Notes under the pieces: model-generated
Told to the model about the DNA's origin: nothing
What the model saw: only the letters and a program-made list of their open reading frames with translations
Database searches by the model: none
NCBI GenBank assembly: GCA_027624955.1
Contig: JAQBTG010000004.1
Span: 1-64,000 of the forward strand
From: Pseudomonadota bacterium
GTDB taxonomy: Bacteria; Pseudomonadota; Alphaproteobacteria; UBA828
Length of the DNA: 64,000 bases
Reading direction: 5' to 3'
In this document: in pieces, positions 17,856 to 26,040 of the stretch
How positions within the stretch are numbered: the first letter of the stretch is position 1
Layout of the letters: every line of letters begins with the position of its first letter
Program-made: the position numbers and the translations under genes

Positions 17856-18883
17856 AAGCGGCAGTAATCCATGACTATGGCCAGGGCTTCGACACCATTA
17901 AATATGAAGACGTGCAAACCCCGGTGCCGGGCAGCGGCGAACTGCTGATCAAAGTGCATGCCAACGCGGTTAATCATTGCGATACCGATTTGCGCAAGGG
18001 TCTGTTCGGCGTTGCCAGCTCGATGCCGCATGTGATGGGCGTCGATGCGGTCGGCGAAGTCGTGCATGTCGGCGACGGGGTAACCCAGTTTAAACCGGGA
18101 GACCGTGTCGCACCGCATTTTATGCTGACCTGCGGCGTTTGCCGTGACTGCATCGACGGCAAGGAAAATCTCTGCGCCAATGCCGACGTGCTCGGGGTCA
18201 CGGTGTGGGGCGGCTACGCTGAATACCTCAAATGCGGCCAGAATCATGTCGTGCGTATTCCCGACGGGCTTTCCTGGGTTGATGCAGTGGCCGGGCAAGT
18301 GCCCTTCGCCACAGCTTGGGAGGCGCTGGTGGAGGTCGCAAAAACCCGCGTTGGCGAAACTGTGCTGGTGACGGCGGCGGGCGGCGGAGTCGGCTCGGCC
18401 GGGGTGCAAATCGCTAAATTATCAGGCGCGCGCGTGATCGCTGCGGCGGGCGATGACGGCAAGCTGGAGCGCGCCCGCGAGCTCGGTGCGGACGAAGTTA
18501 TCAATTACCAAAAAGAGCATATCGGCGAAGCTGCACGGGCGCTCACCGGCGGGCGCGGCGTGGATGTGTGCCTGGAGATGATCGGCGGTGGTATTCTTGT
18601 GCAGTCAGTCGATGCATTGGCAGCGGGCGCGCGCTTGGCGACGATCGGCGCGCATGGCGGCGAGCAGGTCAATCTCGATTTTGTCGAGTTCTTCCGCAAG
18701 CATATCAGCGTGCATGGCTGCGGCCGTTCGACCAAGGCACAGGTCGAACGGGTGCTTGACCTCATGGCGCGCGGCAAGTTGAAGCCGGTGGTCCACAAAA
18801 CATTTGGCCTCGATGAAGCGGCGGCGGCGCATGAGGTGATGGAAAGCCGAAATTTCTTTGGCCGTATGGTGTTGACGCGCTGA
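17852..18883 (+). CDS. Zinc-type alcohol dehydrogenase-like oxidoreductase (MDR)
   Basis: 343-aa medium-chain dehydrogenase/reductase. The structural-zinc cysteines are present (CGVCRDCIDGKENLC, about residues 92-106). The catalytic-zinc region is altered: the first Cys is there (NHCDTD), but the usual GHE motif reads HVMGVDAVG. The nucleotide-binding motif AAGGGVGSAGVQIAK is at about 172-186. NADPH-dependent quinone- or enoyl-reductase chemistry is therefore possible. The start overlaps the stop of the deacetylase gene (ATGA), so the two are translationally coupled. The substrate is unknown. Confidence 0.85.
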   Translation: MKAAVIHDYGQGFDTIKYEDVQTPVPGSGELLIKVHANAVNHCDTDLRKGLFGVASSMPHVMGVDAVGEVVHVGDGVTQFKPGDRVAPHFMLTCGVCRDCIDGKENLCANADVLGVTVWGGYAEYLKCGQNHVVRIPDGLSWVDAVAGQVPFATAWEALVEVAKTRVGETVLVTAAGGGVGSAGVQIAKLSGARVIAAAGDDGKLERARELGADEVINYQKEHIGEAARALTGGRGVDVCLEMIGGGILVQSVDALAAGARLATIGAHGGEQVNLDFVEFFRKHISVHGCGRSTKAQVERVLDLMARGKLKPVVHKTFGLDEAAAAHEVMESRNFFGRMVLTR

Positions 18884-19039
18884 CGCTGAGGGTGAACGCA
18901 ACACGCGGCATCTTTCGGCGGCGCTTCCTGTGCGGCGCGCGCGGTTATCGCGGCGGCAGCCGAAGCAAATGTGAGATGGAGGAAGAGGCGCGATATGCGC
19001 TCCTTGAGTCCTCCAGGCGAAGGCGGCCAGCGGAGTAGG

Positions 19040-19597
19040 TTAGCGCTGTTTGACGTGCGTCCGAGTGTCCAAGCCGACGGCCATCCCAAATCCCTCGCGC
19101 GCAATGCCGTTGGCGGCGCCTTCTAGGGTTGCGAGCAGACTCCGCAGAAGGTGAGATTCTTCGGCGGACAATCCCGCCAACAGCTTCGCTTCATAGGCCC
19201 GTGCCACGGGCACGACCTGGGAATAAATTTCTAGACCTTCCTCGGTGGCATACAGTTCGCTGCGCCGGCGGTCGCGCTTATCTGAGCGCCGGTCAATGCG
19301 TTCCAATTCCAGCAGGCGGGAGACAGCGCGGCTGACGCGCACTTTGTCCATCGCCGCCAATTCGCAAACGGCGTTGCTTGAAACGCCGGGGTAGCGCGAG
19401 ATCACCGCCAGCACGCGCCAATCGGATACGGTGAGGCCGAAGCGCACTGAATAGAGCCTCGCCAAGCCGCGGCTGACGAGGTTGGAAAGCGTTGCCAATC
19501 GGTCGACCATCAGGACCGGTACGTCGACATCGGCGCTGGAATAGCCATTGTCATGCGCCAAACTGGCAGCGCCGGTCTTTAGAAGTTTCGTGGACAT
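19040..19597 (-). CDS. MarR-family transcriptional regulator
   Basis: 185-aa winged-helix regulator. The helix-turn-helix lies at about residues 65-100 (GVSSNAVCELAAMDKVRVSR) and the wing follows as DKRDRRRSEL. Start taken at 19597 (MSTKLL), the first start consistent with family length; the ribosome-binding site is weak. It is divergent from the FAA-hydrolase/monooxygenase pair across a 208-base gap, the usual arrangement for a MarR protein controlling a catabolic operon and itself. The ligand is presumably an aromatic or similar acid substrate of that operon, which is inference. Confidence 0.87.
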   Translation of the reverse strand: MSTKLLKTGAASLAHDNGYSSADVDVPVLMVDRLATLSNLVSRGLARLYSVRFGLTVSDWRVLAVISRYPGVSSNAVCELAAMDKVRVSRAVSRLLELERIDRRSDKRDRRRSELYATEEGLEIYSQVVPVARAYEAKLLAGLSAEESHLLRSLLATLEGAANGIAREGFGMAVGLDTRTHVKQR

Positions 19598-19672
19598 CCG
19601 GTTAGGTTCTCTTACATGATGTTTGGGGGCTTCTATTTGAGTATGTATGCATCGTTCGCCTGATAATCGACC

Positions 19673-19705
19673 CTTGCGCAGCGTTCGCAAGTGACAGAGA
19701 TCACA
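19673..19705. promoter_or_regulatory. Candidate operator and CRP/FNR-like site
   Basis: Two adjoining dyads lie in the gap between the divergent marR and FAA-hydrolase genes. CTTGCG-N7-CGCAAG (19673-19691) is a perfect inverted repeat suited to a dimeric regulator such as MarR. It abuts AGTGA-N6-TCACA (19690-19705), one base from the symmetric CRP/FNR-family consensus TGTGA-N6-TCACA. Confidence 0.45.
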
Positions 19706-19805
19706 CTGACGAAAATAGATTAATCGCCATGCTTATCTTCCCATCAGATTCCTGAGCAGTCCGCCGGGTAATTTGTTGCGAAAACTGGGGTAAGGACATG
19801 CCAAG

Positions 19806-20792
19806 ATGAAACTCGCTTCGCTTAAGTCAGACAGCCGCGACGGCAGCTTGGTTGTCGTCGACCGTGCCCTGAAACGCGCCGTATCTGCGGCGGCGCTGGC
19901 GCCCAGCTTGCGCGCCGCGCTCGACGATTGGGACACGGTGGCGCCCGGCTTGAAGGCCTTGTCTGATGATTTGGAAGGGGGGCGCGTAGCCGAGAGCTTC
20001 GCCCTCGATTTTACCGCGTTGACCGCGCCGCTGCCGCGCGCCGCGCAGTTTCTTGATGCCAGCGGCTATCTCAACCATATCGAGTTGGCGCGGCGTGCAG
20101 TTGGCGACAGCCTGCCCGATACACTGGAGACCGATCCCTTGATGTATCAGGGTGCGTCCGAGCCGCTTGGCGGCCCGCGCGATCCGATCCTCGCGGCGGA
20201 TGAATCCTGGGGCATCGATTTTGAAGCCGAATCGGCGGTCATCACCGGCCCGGTCGCGATGGGCGCAAATGCCGAGGAAGCCGGACGTAGCATTCGCTTG
20301 ATCTTGCTAGTGAATGATGTTTCAGCGCGCCGCTTGGTGCCGGCGGAACTGGCCAAGGGCTTTGGCTTTATCCATGGCAAGCCGCCCACCGCTTGCTCGG
20401 CCGTGGCGCTCACGCCGGACGAGTTGGGCGCGGCGTGGGACGGTGCGCGTTTGCACGGCCGGCTGGTGAGCACGCTCAACGGTGACCTGATCGGCGATCC
20501 CGATTGCGGCGTCGAGATGCATTTCAGCTTTCCGCAATTGCTGGCCCATGCCGCGCGGACGCGCGCCCTCGGCCCCGGCACGCTGTTGGGCTCGGGCACG
20601 GTGTCCAACAGCGATCGTGCGCGCGGCTCGTCCTGCTTGCTGGAGCGGCGAATGATTGAGAAGGTGGACAAGCTCAAGCGCCACACAGAATTGATGCGCT
20701 TCGGGGACGTCATCTATATCGACATGACGGACGCGGACGGCCACAGCATTTTCGGTGCTATCGAGCAAAAAATGGAAAAGGTGATGTCATGA
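19806..20792 (+). CDS. Fumarylacetoacetate hydrolase-family protein
   Basis: 328-aa member of the FAH superfamily, which cleaves or hydrates beta-diketo and related acids of aromatic catabolism with a divalent metal. Seen in the sequence: DFEAESAVITGPV (metal-ligand region, about residues 138-150), LVNDVSARRL, and the C-terminal GPGTLLGSGTVSN loop near 255-268. The start follows a GGTAAGGAC site. The 3' end overlaps the next gene by 4 bases. The pairing with a flavin-type monooxygenase and a MarR regulator suggests a short ring-cleavage or ketoacid degradation operon; the exact substrate is not evident. Confidence 0.88.
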   Translation: MKLASLKSDSRDGSLVVVDRALKRAVSAAALAPSLRAALDDWDTVAPGLKALSDDLEGGRVAESFALDFTALTAPLPRAAQFLDASGYLNHIELARRAVGDSLPDTLETDPLMYQGASEPLGGPRDPILAADESWGIDFEAESAVITGPVAMGANAEEAGRSIRLILLVNDVSARRLVPAELAKGFGFIHGKPPTACSAVALTPDELGAAWDGARLHGRLVSTLNGDLIGDPDCGVEMHFSFPQLLAHAARTRALGPGTLLGSGTVSNSDRARGSSCLLERRMIEKVDKLKRHTELMRFGDVIYIDMTDADGHSIFGAIEQKMEKVMS

Positions 20793-21802
20793 AATCCAGT
20801 CTCGTCTATTCGATGCACGGCTTTGAATATAACGATCCGGTGCGGACATACCGGGAAACCGTCGAGCAAATTCAACTGGCGGAATCGCTTGGCTTCGATG
20901 CGGCGTTGATTTGTGAGCATCATCTTGTCGAGACCGGTTTCTTTCCCGCGCCGTTGATCGTCTGCGCTGGGTTGGCGGCGGAGACCTCGCGCATTCGCAT
21001 CGGCACCGGCGTGTTGCTGCTGCCGCTTTACGATCCGCTCCATGTGGCCGAGCATGCCGCGATGGTCGACATCGTATCGAACGGCCGGTTCATTCTCGGC
21101 GTCGGCTATGGCTACCGCGAAGAGGAATTTGCCGGCTTCGGCATTCCCTTGGCGGAACGCGCCTCACGCTTGACCGAAGGCATCCAGGCGCTGCGAGCCC
21201 TGTGGACTGAGGACGTCACGAATTTTTCGGGCAAGCACTATAAGTATCAAAACGCGACGCAGCGCCCATTGCCCGTGCAGAAGCCGCATCCGCCGATTTG
21301 GCTAGCTGCGAAGGCAGAAGGCGCGGTGCGCCAGGCGGCGCGCATTGCCGACGCCTGGTTCGCCGATCCGGTAACGCCGTTCTCGGTCCTGAAGCAGCGC
21401 TTGGCGGCCTATCAGGAGACCTCGCAAAAGATCGGCAAGCCGACAACCGGAGTCGAATTTCCGGTGTTCCGCGAAGCCTTTGTTGCCGAGACCGATGATG
21501 CTGCCTGGGCCGCGGCCAAGGAGGGCGTGCTATATATTTACAAAGAATATCTCGAGTGGGGCCATTTGCTCGACGAGGACGGTCGCCCGGTTCCGCCCGA
21601 TTCGCCCGATGCGCTCGAAATGTTGCGTAAACGTTTCATCATCGGCAGCCCGGAGACGTGCATTCGCCATGCCGAGAGGGTTAAACAGGAACTCGGCTGC
21701 ACCAACTTGGTGATACGCACGAAATTCCCCGGCATATCGCAGGATAAAGTTCTGAACTCGATCAAATTATGGGGTGAAGAGGTGCTTCCGGCGATTGCGT
21801 GA
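20789..21802 (+). CDS. Luciferase-like (LLM) flavin-dependent oxidoreductase
   Basis: 337-aa bacterial-luciferase-like monooxygenase with the TIM-barrel landmarks of the family: ICEHHLVETGFFP (about residues 43-55), IRIGTGVLLLPLYDPLHVAEHAAMVD (first part about 71-84), GRFILGVGYGYREEEF, and PVQKPHPPIWLAAKAEGA. Such enzymes use reduced FMN or F420 and oxygen to oxygenate or desulfonate organic substrates. It is translationally coupled to the FAA-hydrolase gene by an ATGA overlap and is probably regulated by the divergent MarR. Confidence 0.88.
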   Translation: MKSSLVYSMHGFEYNDPVRTYRETVEQIQLAESLGFDAALICEHHLVETGFFPAPLIVCAGLAAETSRIRIGTGVLLLPLYDPLHVAEHAAMVDIVSNGRFILGVGYGYREEEFAGFGIPLAERASRLTEGIQALRALWTEDVTNFSGKHYKYQNATQRPLPVQKPHPPIWLAAKAEGAVRQAARIADAWFADPVTPFSVLKQRLAAYQETSQKIGKPTTGVEFPVFREAFVAETDDAAWAAAKEGVLYIYKEYLEWGHLLDEDGRPVPPDSPDALEMLRKRFIIGSPETCIRHAERVKQELGCTNLVIRTKFPGISQDKVLNSIKLWGEEVLPAIA

Positions 21803-22078
21803 GAAGGTGACTCAAGGCGACCTAACGAATTTCTTGCCATGACGCGAGCTGAAGCGCCGACGTGACATCGGCGGTAAACGGGTACGTGGCAAATAACCCG
21901 AGGGCCGTCGCTTCGTACCGTGCAAGACTGCGCATGGTAGGCAACAGCGCCACGCTTGGGCATATCTGCGATCGTGAATTGGGTGCCGTGTCATAGCAAG
22001 CGCTTCTGGTTGCACGGCTTGGCCTCGAAAGGCTAGCATCCCTCGCTTGCGGTTCCTGCAACGAATTGAGAACGCTTT

Positions 22079-22843
22079 ATGAATTGCTTGGCGTGTGGCG
22101 CGGAGACGCCCGTCGACAACCGCTTTTGCGGCGCCTGTGGCGCACCCCAGGTAATTGCCTGCTCGAGCTGCGGCACGGAAAATCCGGCGGCCAACAAATA
22201 TTGTGGCGGATGCGGCGCGCCGTTGCACGGCCAGCCCGAATTGAAAGCTGCGGCGGCGGCGAAATCCACGCCGACGGAGCCCGAGAAAAATGCTCCCGAC
22301 GCGCAAAAGGCGCCCGAGGCCGAAGCCGAGCGCCGCCAGCTCACGGTGATGTTCTGCGATCTGGTGGGCTCGACCGCACTGTCAGGCCAGCTCGATCCAG
22401 AAGATTTGCGCGAAGTGATGCAGGCCTACCGGGAGACCTGCGCCGCGATGATTGAGCGTTTCGACGGCTATGTGGCGAAATACCTTGGTGACGGCGTGTT
22501 GGCCTATTTTGGCTATCCGCGCGCTCATGAAGAGGACGCCGAACGCGCGGCGCGGGCCGGCGTGGCGATCCTTGAGGCGATGGCTGATTTGAGTGCGAAG
22601 CAGGGCGCGCGTGTTGCCGCGCCGCTTGAAACCCGCATCGGCATCGCCACCGGCCTGGTGGTGGTCGGAGACATGGGTAGCGGCGACACGCGCGAGAGCA
22701 TGTCGGTGATGGGCGAGACGCCCAATATCGCCGCCCGCTTACAGGCTCTGGCAGACCCTGGACAGATCGTGGTGGGCGCGTTGACGCGCCGCCTGATCGG
22801 CTCGGCTTTCGCGTTTGAGGGGATCTCGGCGAGCGTGAGCTAA
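22079..22843 (+). CDS. Zinc-ribbon class III cyclase, first half of a frameshifted gene
   Basis: The first 50 residues hold two zinc ribbons (CLACGAETPVDNRFCGACG and CSSCGTENPAANKYCGGCG). A class III adenylate/guanylate cyclase domain follows at about 80-250: VMFCDLVGSTALS with the metal-binding Asp, RFDGYVAKYLGDGVLAYFGYP with the second Asp, and VMGETPNIAARLQALA. The frame stops at 22841-22843 right after FAFEG. In the other frame, from 22823, the sequence continues as DLGERELKGVALPLRAF, exactly the family's continuation. A G run at 22819-22822 is thus one base short (or two too long). The gene is either a sequencing artefact, a pseudogene, or decoded by frameshift or restart. Confidence 0.9.
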   Translation: MNCLACGAETPVDNRFCGACGAPQVIACSSCGTENPAANKYCGGCGAPLHGQPELKAAAAAKSTPTEPEKNAPDAQKAPEAEAERRQLTVMFCDLVGSTALSGQLDPEDLREVMQAYRETCAAMIERFDGYVAKYLGDGVLAYFGYPRAHEEDAERAARAGVAILEAMADLSAKQGARVAAPLETRIGIATGLVVVGDMGSGDTRESMSVMGETPNIAARLQALADPGQIVVGALTRRLIGSAFAFEGISASVS

Positions 22844-22848
22844 AAGGC

Positions 22849-25800
22849 GTGGCGCTGCCGCTACGCGCCTTTGCGGTGCGTTCCGAAGAGGGCGCCACGG
22901 TGGAACAGACGGCCGAAGATGCGCCGCTGTTGGGGCGCGAAGTGGAAATGGCGCGCCTCGAAACATGCTGGCGCGAGGTCAAGGACGGACACGGCCAAAT
23001 AGCGCACATCTCCGGCGAGCCCGGCATTGGCAAATCGCGCCTCATGCGGGCGCTCCGCGATATCGTCGCGGCGGATGGCGGCGCCTGGATCGAATGCTAC
23101 GGCTCGCCCTATCATGGCAGCACGCCGTTCCATCCGCTGATCGAATTGCTGCGTAGCTCGGCCGGGCTGGCGCGCAGCGACGCGCCGGAGGCGCGTCTGC
23201 GCAAGCTGGAAGCGCTGATGGCGCGGCTCGCTCTCGATGCGGCGGAGCACCTGCCGATAGTGGCGGCACTGCTGTCGCTTGAAGATGTCGGCAGCTACGC
23301 TGCGCCGGAGCTCAGTCCGCGCGCCTTGAAAGAAAGAACCCTCGCCACCATCTCGGCGTTTCTCACCGCCATCGCCGCGCAGCAGCCGGCTGTGATGGCG
23401 CTCGAGGACTTGCACTTGCTCGACGCCTCGTCCTTGGAAATGCTGGATTTGCTGAGCGTCGAGATCAAGGATCTGCCGATCATGCTGGTGACCAGCCAGC
23501 GCAGTGAGTTTAACCATCTCTGGCCGAAAAATGCGGTGGCGGCCGCCGACTTGGCGCTCAAACGGCTCGACAGTGATGCCAGCGCCGCGTTGATCGCGCA
23601 TATCGCCGGTGACAAGAAACTATCCGACGATGTCAGCGCGCAAATCATTGTGCGCACCGACGGTATTCCTTCTTTCATCGAGGAAGTGACAAAGACCATC
23701 CTCGAAGCCGGCGTTCTACGCGAGCGCAAAGGGCGTTATGAAGCTAAAGGCTCTGTACCGGAACGTTTGATACCGGAAACTCTCAAGGATTCGCTGATGG
23801 CGCGGCTCGACAGCCTCGCCGACGCCAAGGAGTTGGCCCAGATCGGCGCCACCATCGGGCGCAGTTTCACTCATGAGCTGATCGAAGCGGTGGCCAAAAC
23901 CGAGGCGGCGCTGCTGGTCGCCAATCTCGGCACGCTCAATGCCTCCGGCCTTATCGAGACTTTTGGCGAAGCGCCGAATGCGATTTACAGCTTTAAGCAG
24001 GCCCTGGTGCAGGAGGCGGCCTACGAAACCCTGCTGCGCCAGCGCCGGCAAAATTTTCACGAGCGGATTGCCCAGGCGCTCGAGGCGTCGTTCCCCGAAA
24101 TCGTCGCCGCCCAGCCGGAATTGTTGGCGCATCATTACGGTGTCGCCGGGCGTAACAGAAGCGCCACCCAATATTGGATGCAGGCGGGCGCCCGGGCGCG
24201 CAAGCGGTCGGCCGAGATCGAGGCAATCGAGCATTTCAGCATGGCGTTGGAACTTCTCGACAAGGCGCCCGAATCAGCCGAGCGCACGGCGCAGGAGCTG
24301 ACCTGCTGGACGGCGCTTGGCCAGGCCCATCTCATCACTCAAGGCTATGCCGCCGAGGAAACCCACGCCGCCTTCGAAAAAGCATATGAGCTGAGCGGAC
24401 ATGTCAAAGATCTGCAGCAGCAATTCCTCAGCGCCTGGGGCATTCTCGCTTATCACTTTATACGTGGCGATATGGCGCGTGCGCTTGAGCTCAGTGATGA
24501 ATCGATTAAGCGCGCCGAGGCCTCGGGCAATCAGAGCTTCCGCGCCGTTGCGCTCGGCAGCCGCGGCATCATCCTGCATTCGCTCGGCGAATTCGAACGT
24601 TCGGCGGATCAGGTCAAGCGTGGCTTGGCGCTGTACGGGCCGGAAGCACAGGAGGAGATGGCGCGCTTGTTCGGCCTCGACGTCGCCGTCTTGAGCACCG
24701 CCTATGGCGGGCGCAGCCAGTGGATCCGGGGCTATCCCGATCAGGCTCTGGAAATGGTGGAGCGTTCCGTCACGCTGGCGCGCGAGCGCGGGCGACCGTT
24801 CGATCTGGCGACGGCGCTTTCAACCGGCACAGGCTATGCGCGCCTATTGCGCGGCGAGGTCAGCGAGACGCGCAAATGCGCCATCGAAACCATCGAGATT
24901 TCCGAAGCGCATCATTTTCCGTATCTTCATGCGCGCGGCCTGATCGAGCTCGGCTGGTGTCATTTGCAGGAAGGCGACATACAACTCGGCATCGAGCGGC
25001 TCGAGGAAGGCATCGCCAAATTCCGCGCGACCGGCGCGCTCACCACCATGCCGGCGGCGCAGGTGCTGCTGGCCGAAGCGCTCGGCGCATCGGGGCAGGC
25101 CGAGGAGGGCTTGCGGGTGATTGACGAAGCGCTTGCCTATATCAATGAAAGCGGAGAGCGCGATAGCGAAGCCGAATTGCACCGCATTCGCGGCGTTCTG
25201 CATCTCGCCAGCGGCACCGATAATGCGGCGCAGGCGGAGGTCAGTTTCAACAAGGCGCTGGAGGTCGCGCGTGCACAGAAGGCGCGCTCCTGGGAGCTGC
25301 GCGCGGCGACGGCGCTGGCCCGCCTCTATCACGATAGCGGGCGCACGGAAGAAGCGCGTGACCTTTTGGGCCCGCTCTACGCCTGGTTCAAGGAGGGGTC
25401 GGAGAGCGCCGATCTGAGAGCCGCGCGGGCGCAGTTGGAACTGCTCGCAGCGACGGTCCGCGACGGTGACAAGGTGCGCATTCACTACACCATCCGCTCA
25501 GAAAGCGGCAAGATGCTCGACCGCACGAGATCCTCAAGCCCGGCTGAAGTGACGGTTGGCGGCGGCGAATTGCTGCAGGTGGTAAGCCAAGCCCTGATCG
25601 GCATGGTGCCGGGCGGCAAAACGACGCTCACGCTGACCCCGGCGTTGGCGTTCGGCGAGCGCGACGAAGACCGCATGATCCATGTCCCGCGCGCTTCTGT
25701 GCCGGAACAGGCGAAGGCGGGCGATATTTTCACGATCCAGCATGACGGCCAGTCCGTGTTGATCACGGTGCTTGAGATCGAGGATGATTTCGCCACCTGC

Positions 25801-25881
25801 GACCTTAACCATCCGTGGGCCGGCCAGACCTTGAGTTACGAGATTAAGCTGCAGAAGATTTTGCCAGGCGGCAGAGGCTAG
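22849..25881 (+). CDS. AAA-type ATPase, TPR and SlyD-like FKBP domains, second half of the same gene
   Basis: 1010-aa continuation of the cyclase gene in a different frame. A GTG at 22849 preceded by AAAAGG could allow restart six bases after the stop of the first half. Domains: ATPase with Walker A GEPGIGKSR (about residues 55-63) and Walker B VMALEDLHLLD (about 181-191), as in guanylate-cyclase/LuxR-type signalling ATPases; a helical TPR array (about 450-865); and at about 870-1008 a FKBP domain of SlyD type (RIHYTIRSESGKMLD, LIGMVPGGKTTL, AFGERDEDRMIHVPR, then DLNHPWAGQTLSYEI). The aromatic/IPG active-site residues of active FKBPs are partly replaced. The cyclase-ATPase-TPR order is common; the C-terminal FKBP is not. 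A terminator follows. Confidence 0.9.
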   Translation: MALPLRAFAVRSEEGATVEQTAEDAPLLGREVEMARLETCWREVKDGHGQIAHISGEPGIGKSRLMRALRDIVAADGGAWIECYGSPYHGSTPFHPLIELLRSSAGLARSDAPEARLRKLEALMARLALDAAEHLPIVAALLSLEDVGSYAAPELSPRALKERTLATISAFLTAIAAQQPAVMALEDLHLLDASSLEMLDLLSVEIKDLPIMLVTSQRSEFNHLWPKNAVAAADLALKRLDSDASAALIAHIAGDKKLSDDVSAQIIVRTDGIPSFIEEVTKTILEAGVLRERKGRYEAKGSVPERLIPETLKDSLMARLDSLADAKELAQIGATIGRSFTHELIEAVAKTEAALLVANLGTLNASGLIETFGEAPNAIYSFKQALVQEAAYETLLRQRRQNFHERIAQALEASFPEIVAAQPELLAHHYGVAGRNRSATQYWMQAGARARKRSAEIEAIEHFSMALELLDKAPESAERTAQELTCWTALGQAHLITQGYAAEETHAAFEKAYELSGHVKDLQQQFLSAWGILAYHFIRGDMARALELSDESIKRAEASGNQSFRAVALGSRGIILHSLGEFERSADQVKRGLALYGPEAQEEMARLFGLDVAVLSTAYGGRSQWIRGYPDQALEMVERSVTLARERGRPFDLATALSTGTGYARLLRGEVSETRKCAIETIEISEAHHFPYLHARGLIELGWCHLQEGDIQLGIERLEEGIAKFRATGALTTMPAAQVLLAEALGASGQAEEGLRVIDEALAYINESGERDSEAELHRIRGVLHLASGTDNAAQAEVSFNKALEVARAQKARSWELRAATALARLYHDSGRTEEARDLLGPLYAWFKEGSESADLRAARAQLELLAATVRDGDKVRIHYTIRSESGKMLDRTRSSSPAEVTVGGGELLQVVSQALIGMVPGGKTTLTLTPALAFGERDEDRMIHVPRASVPEQAKAGDIFTIQHDGQSVLITVLEIEDDFATCDLNHPWAGQTLSYEIKLQKILPGGRG

Positions 25882-25898
25882 AAACTGCAGTAAAAGGC

Positions 25899-26008
25899 CC
25901 TTCTGCCCCGGCGGGGAGGAAGGGTTTGGCTTGGCGGGGCGAACTTTGCGCGCGCCGCGCGCTTTGAATCCCCCTCTCCCCAGCCCTCTCCCCTTGGGAG
26001 AGGGTTTT
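25899..26008 (-). repeat. Dispersed palindromic repeat, copy 2 (includes a terminator)
   Basis: Reverse-complement copy of the element at 4665-4778, lying between the convergent cyclase/ATPase and acyl-CoA synthetase genes. It contains a hairpin at 25901-25923, the box TTGGCGGGGCGAAC, a central GCGCGCGCCGCGCGC palindrome and a second hairpin CCCTCTCC/GGGAGAGGG (25984-26004) followed by TTTT, which can act as a rho-independent terminator for the plus-strand gene. Confidence 0.78.
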
Positions 26009-26040
26009 GTAACGTTAGGAATTTGCGACGGTCCAACTTA

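Noticed and set aside
21822-22061. 79-codon minus-strand frame between the LLM and cyclase genes
   Set aside because: TTG start, no ribosome-binding site and no recognisable family; could be a remnant but not supportable.
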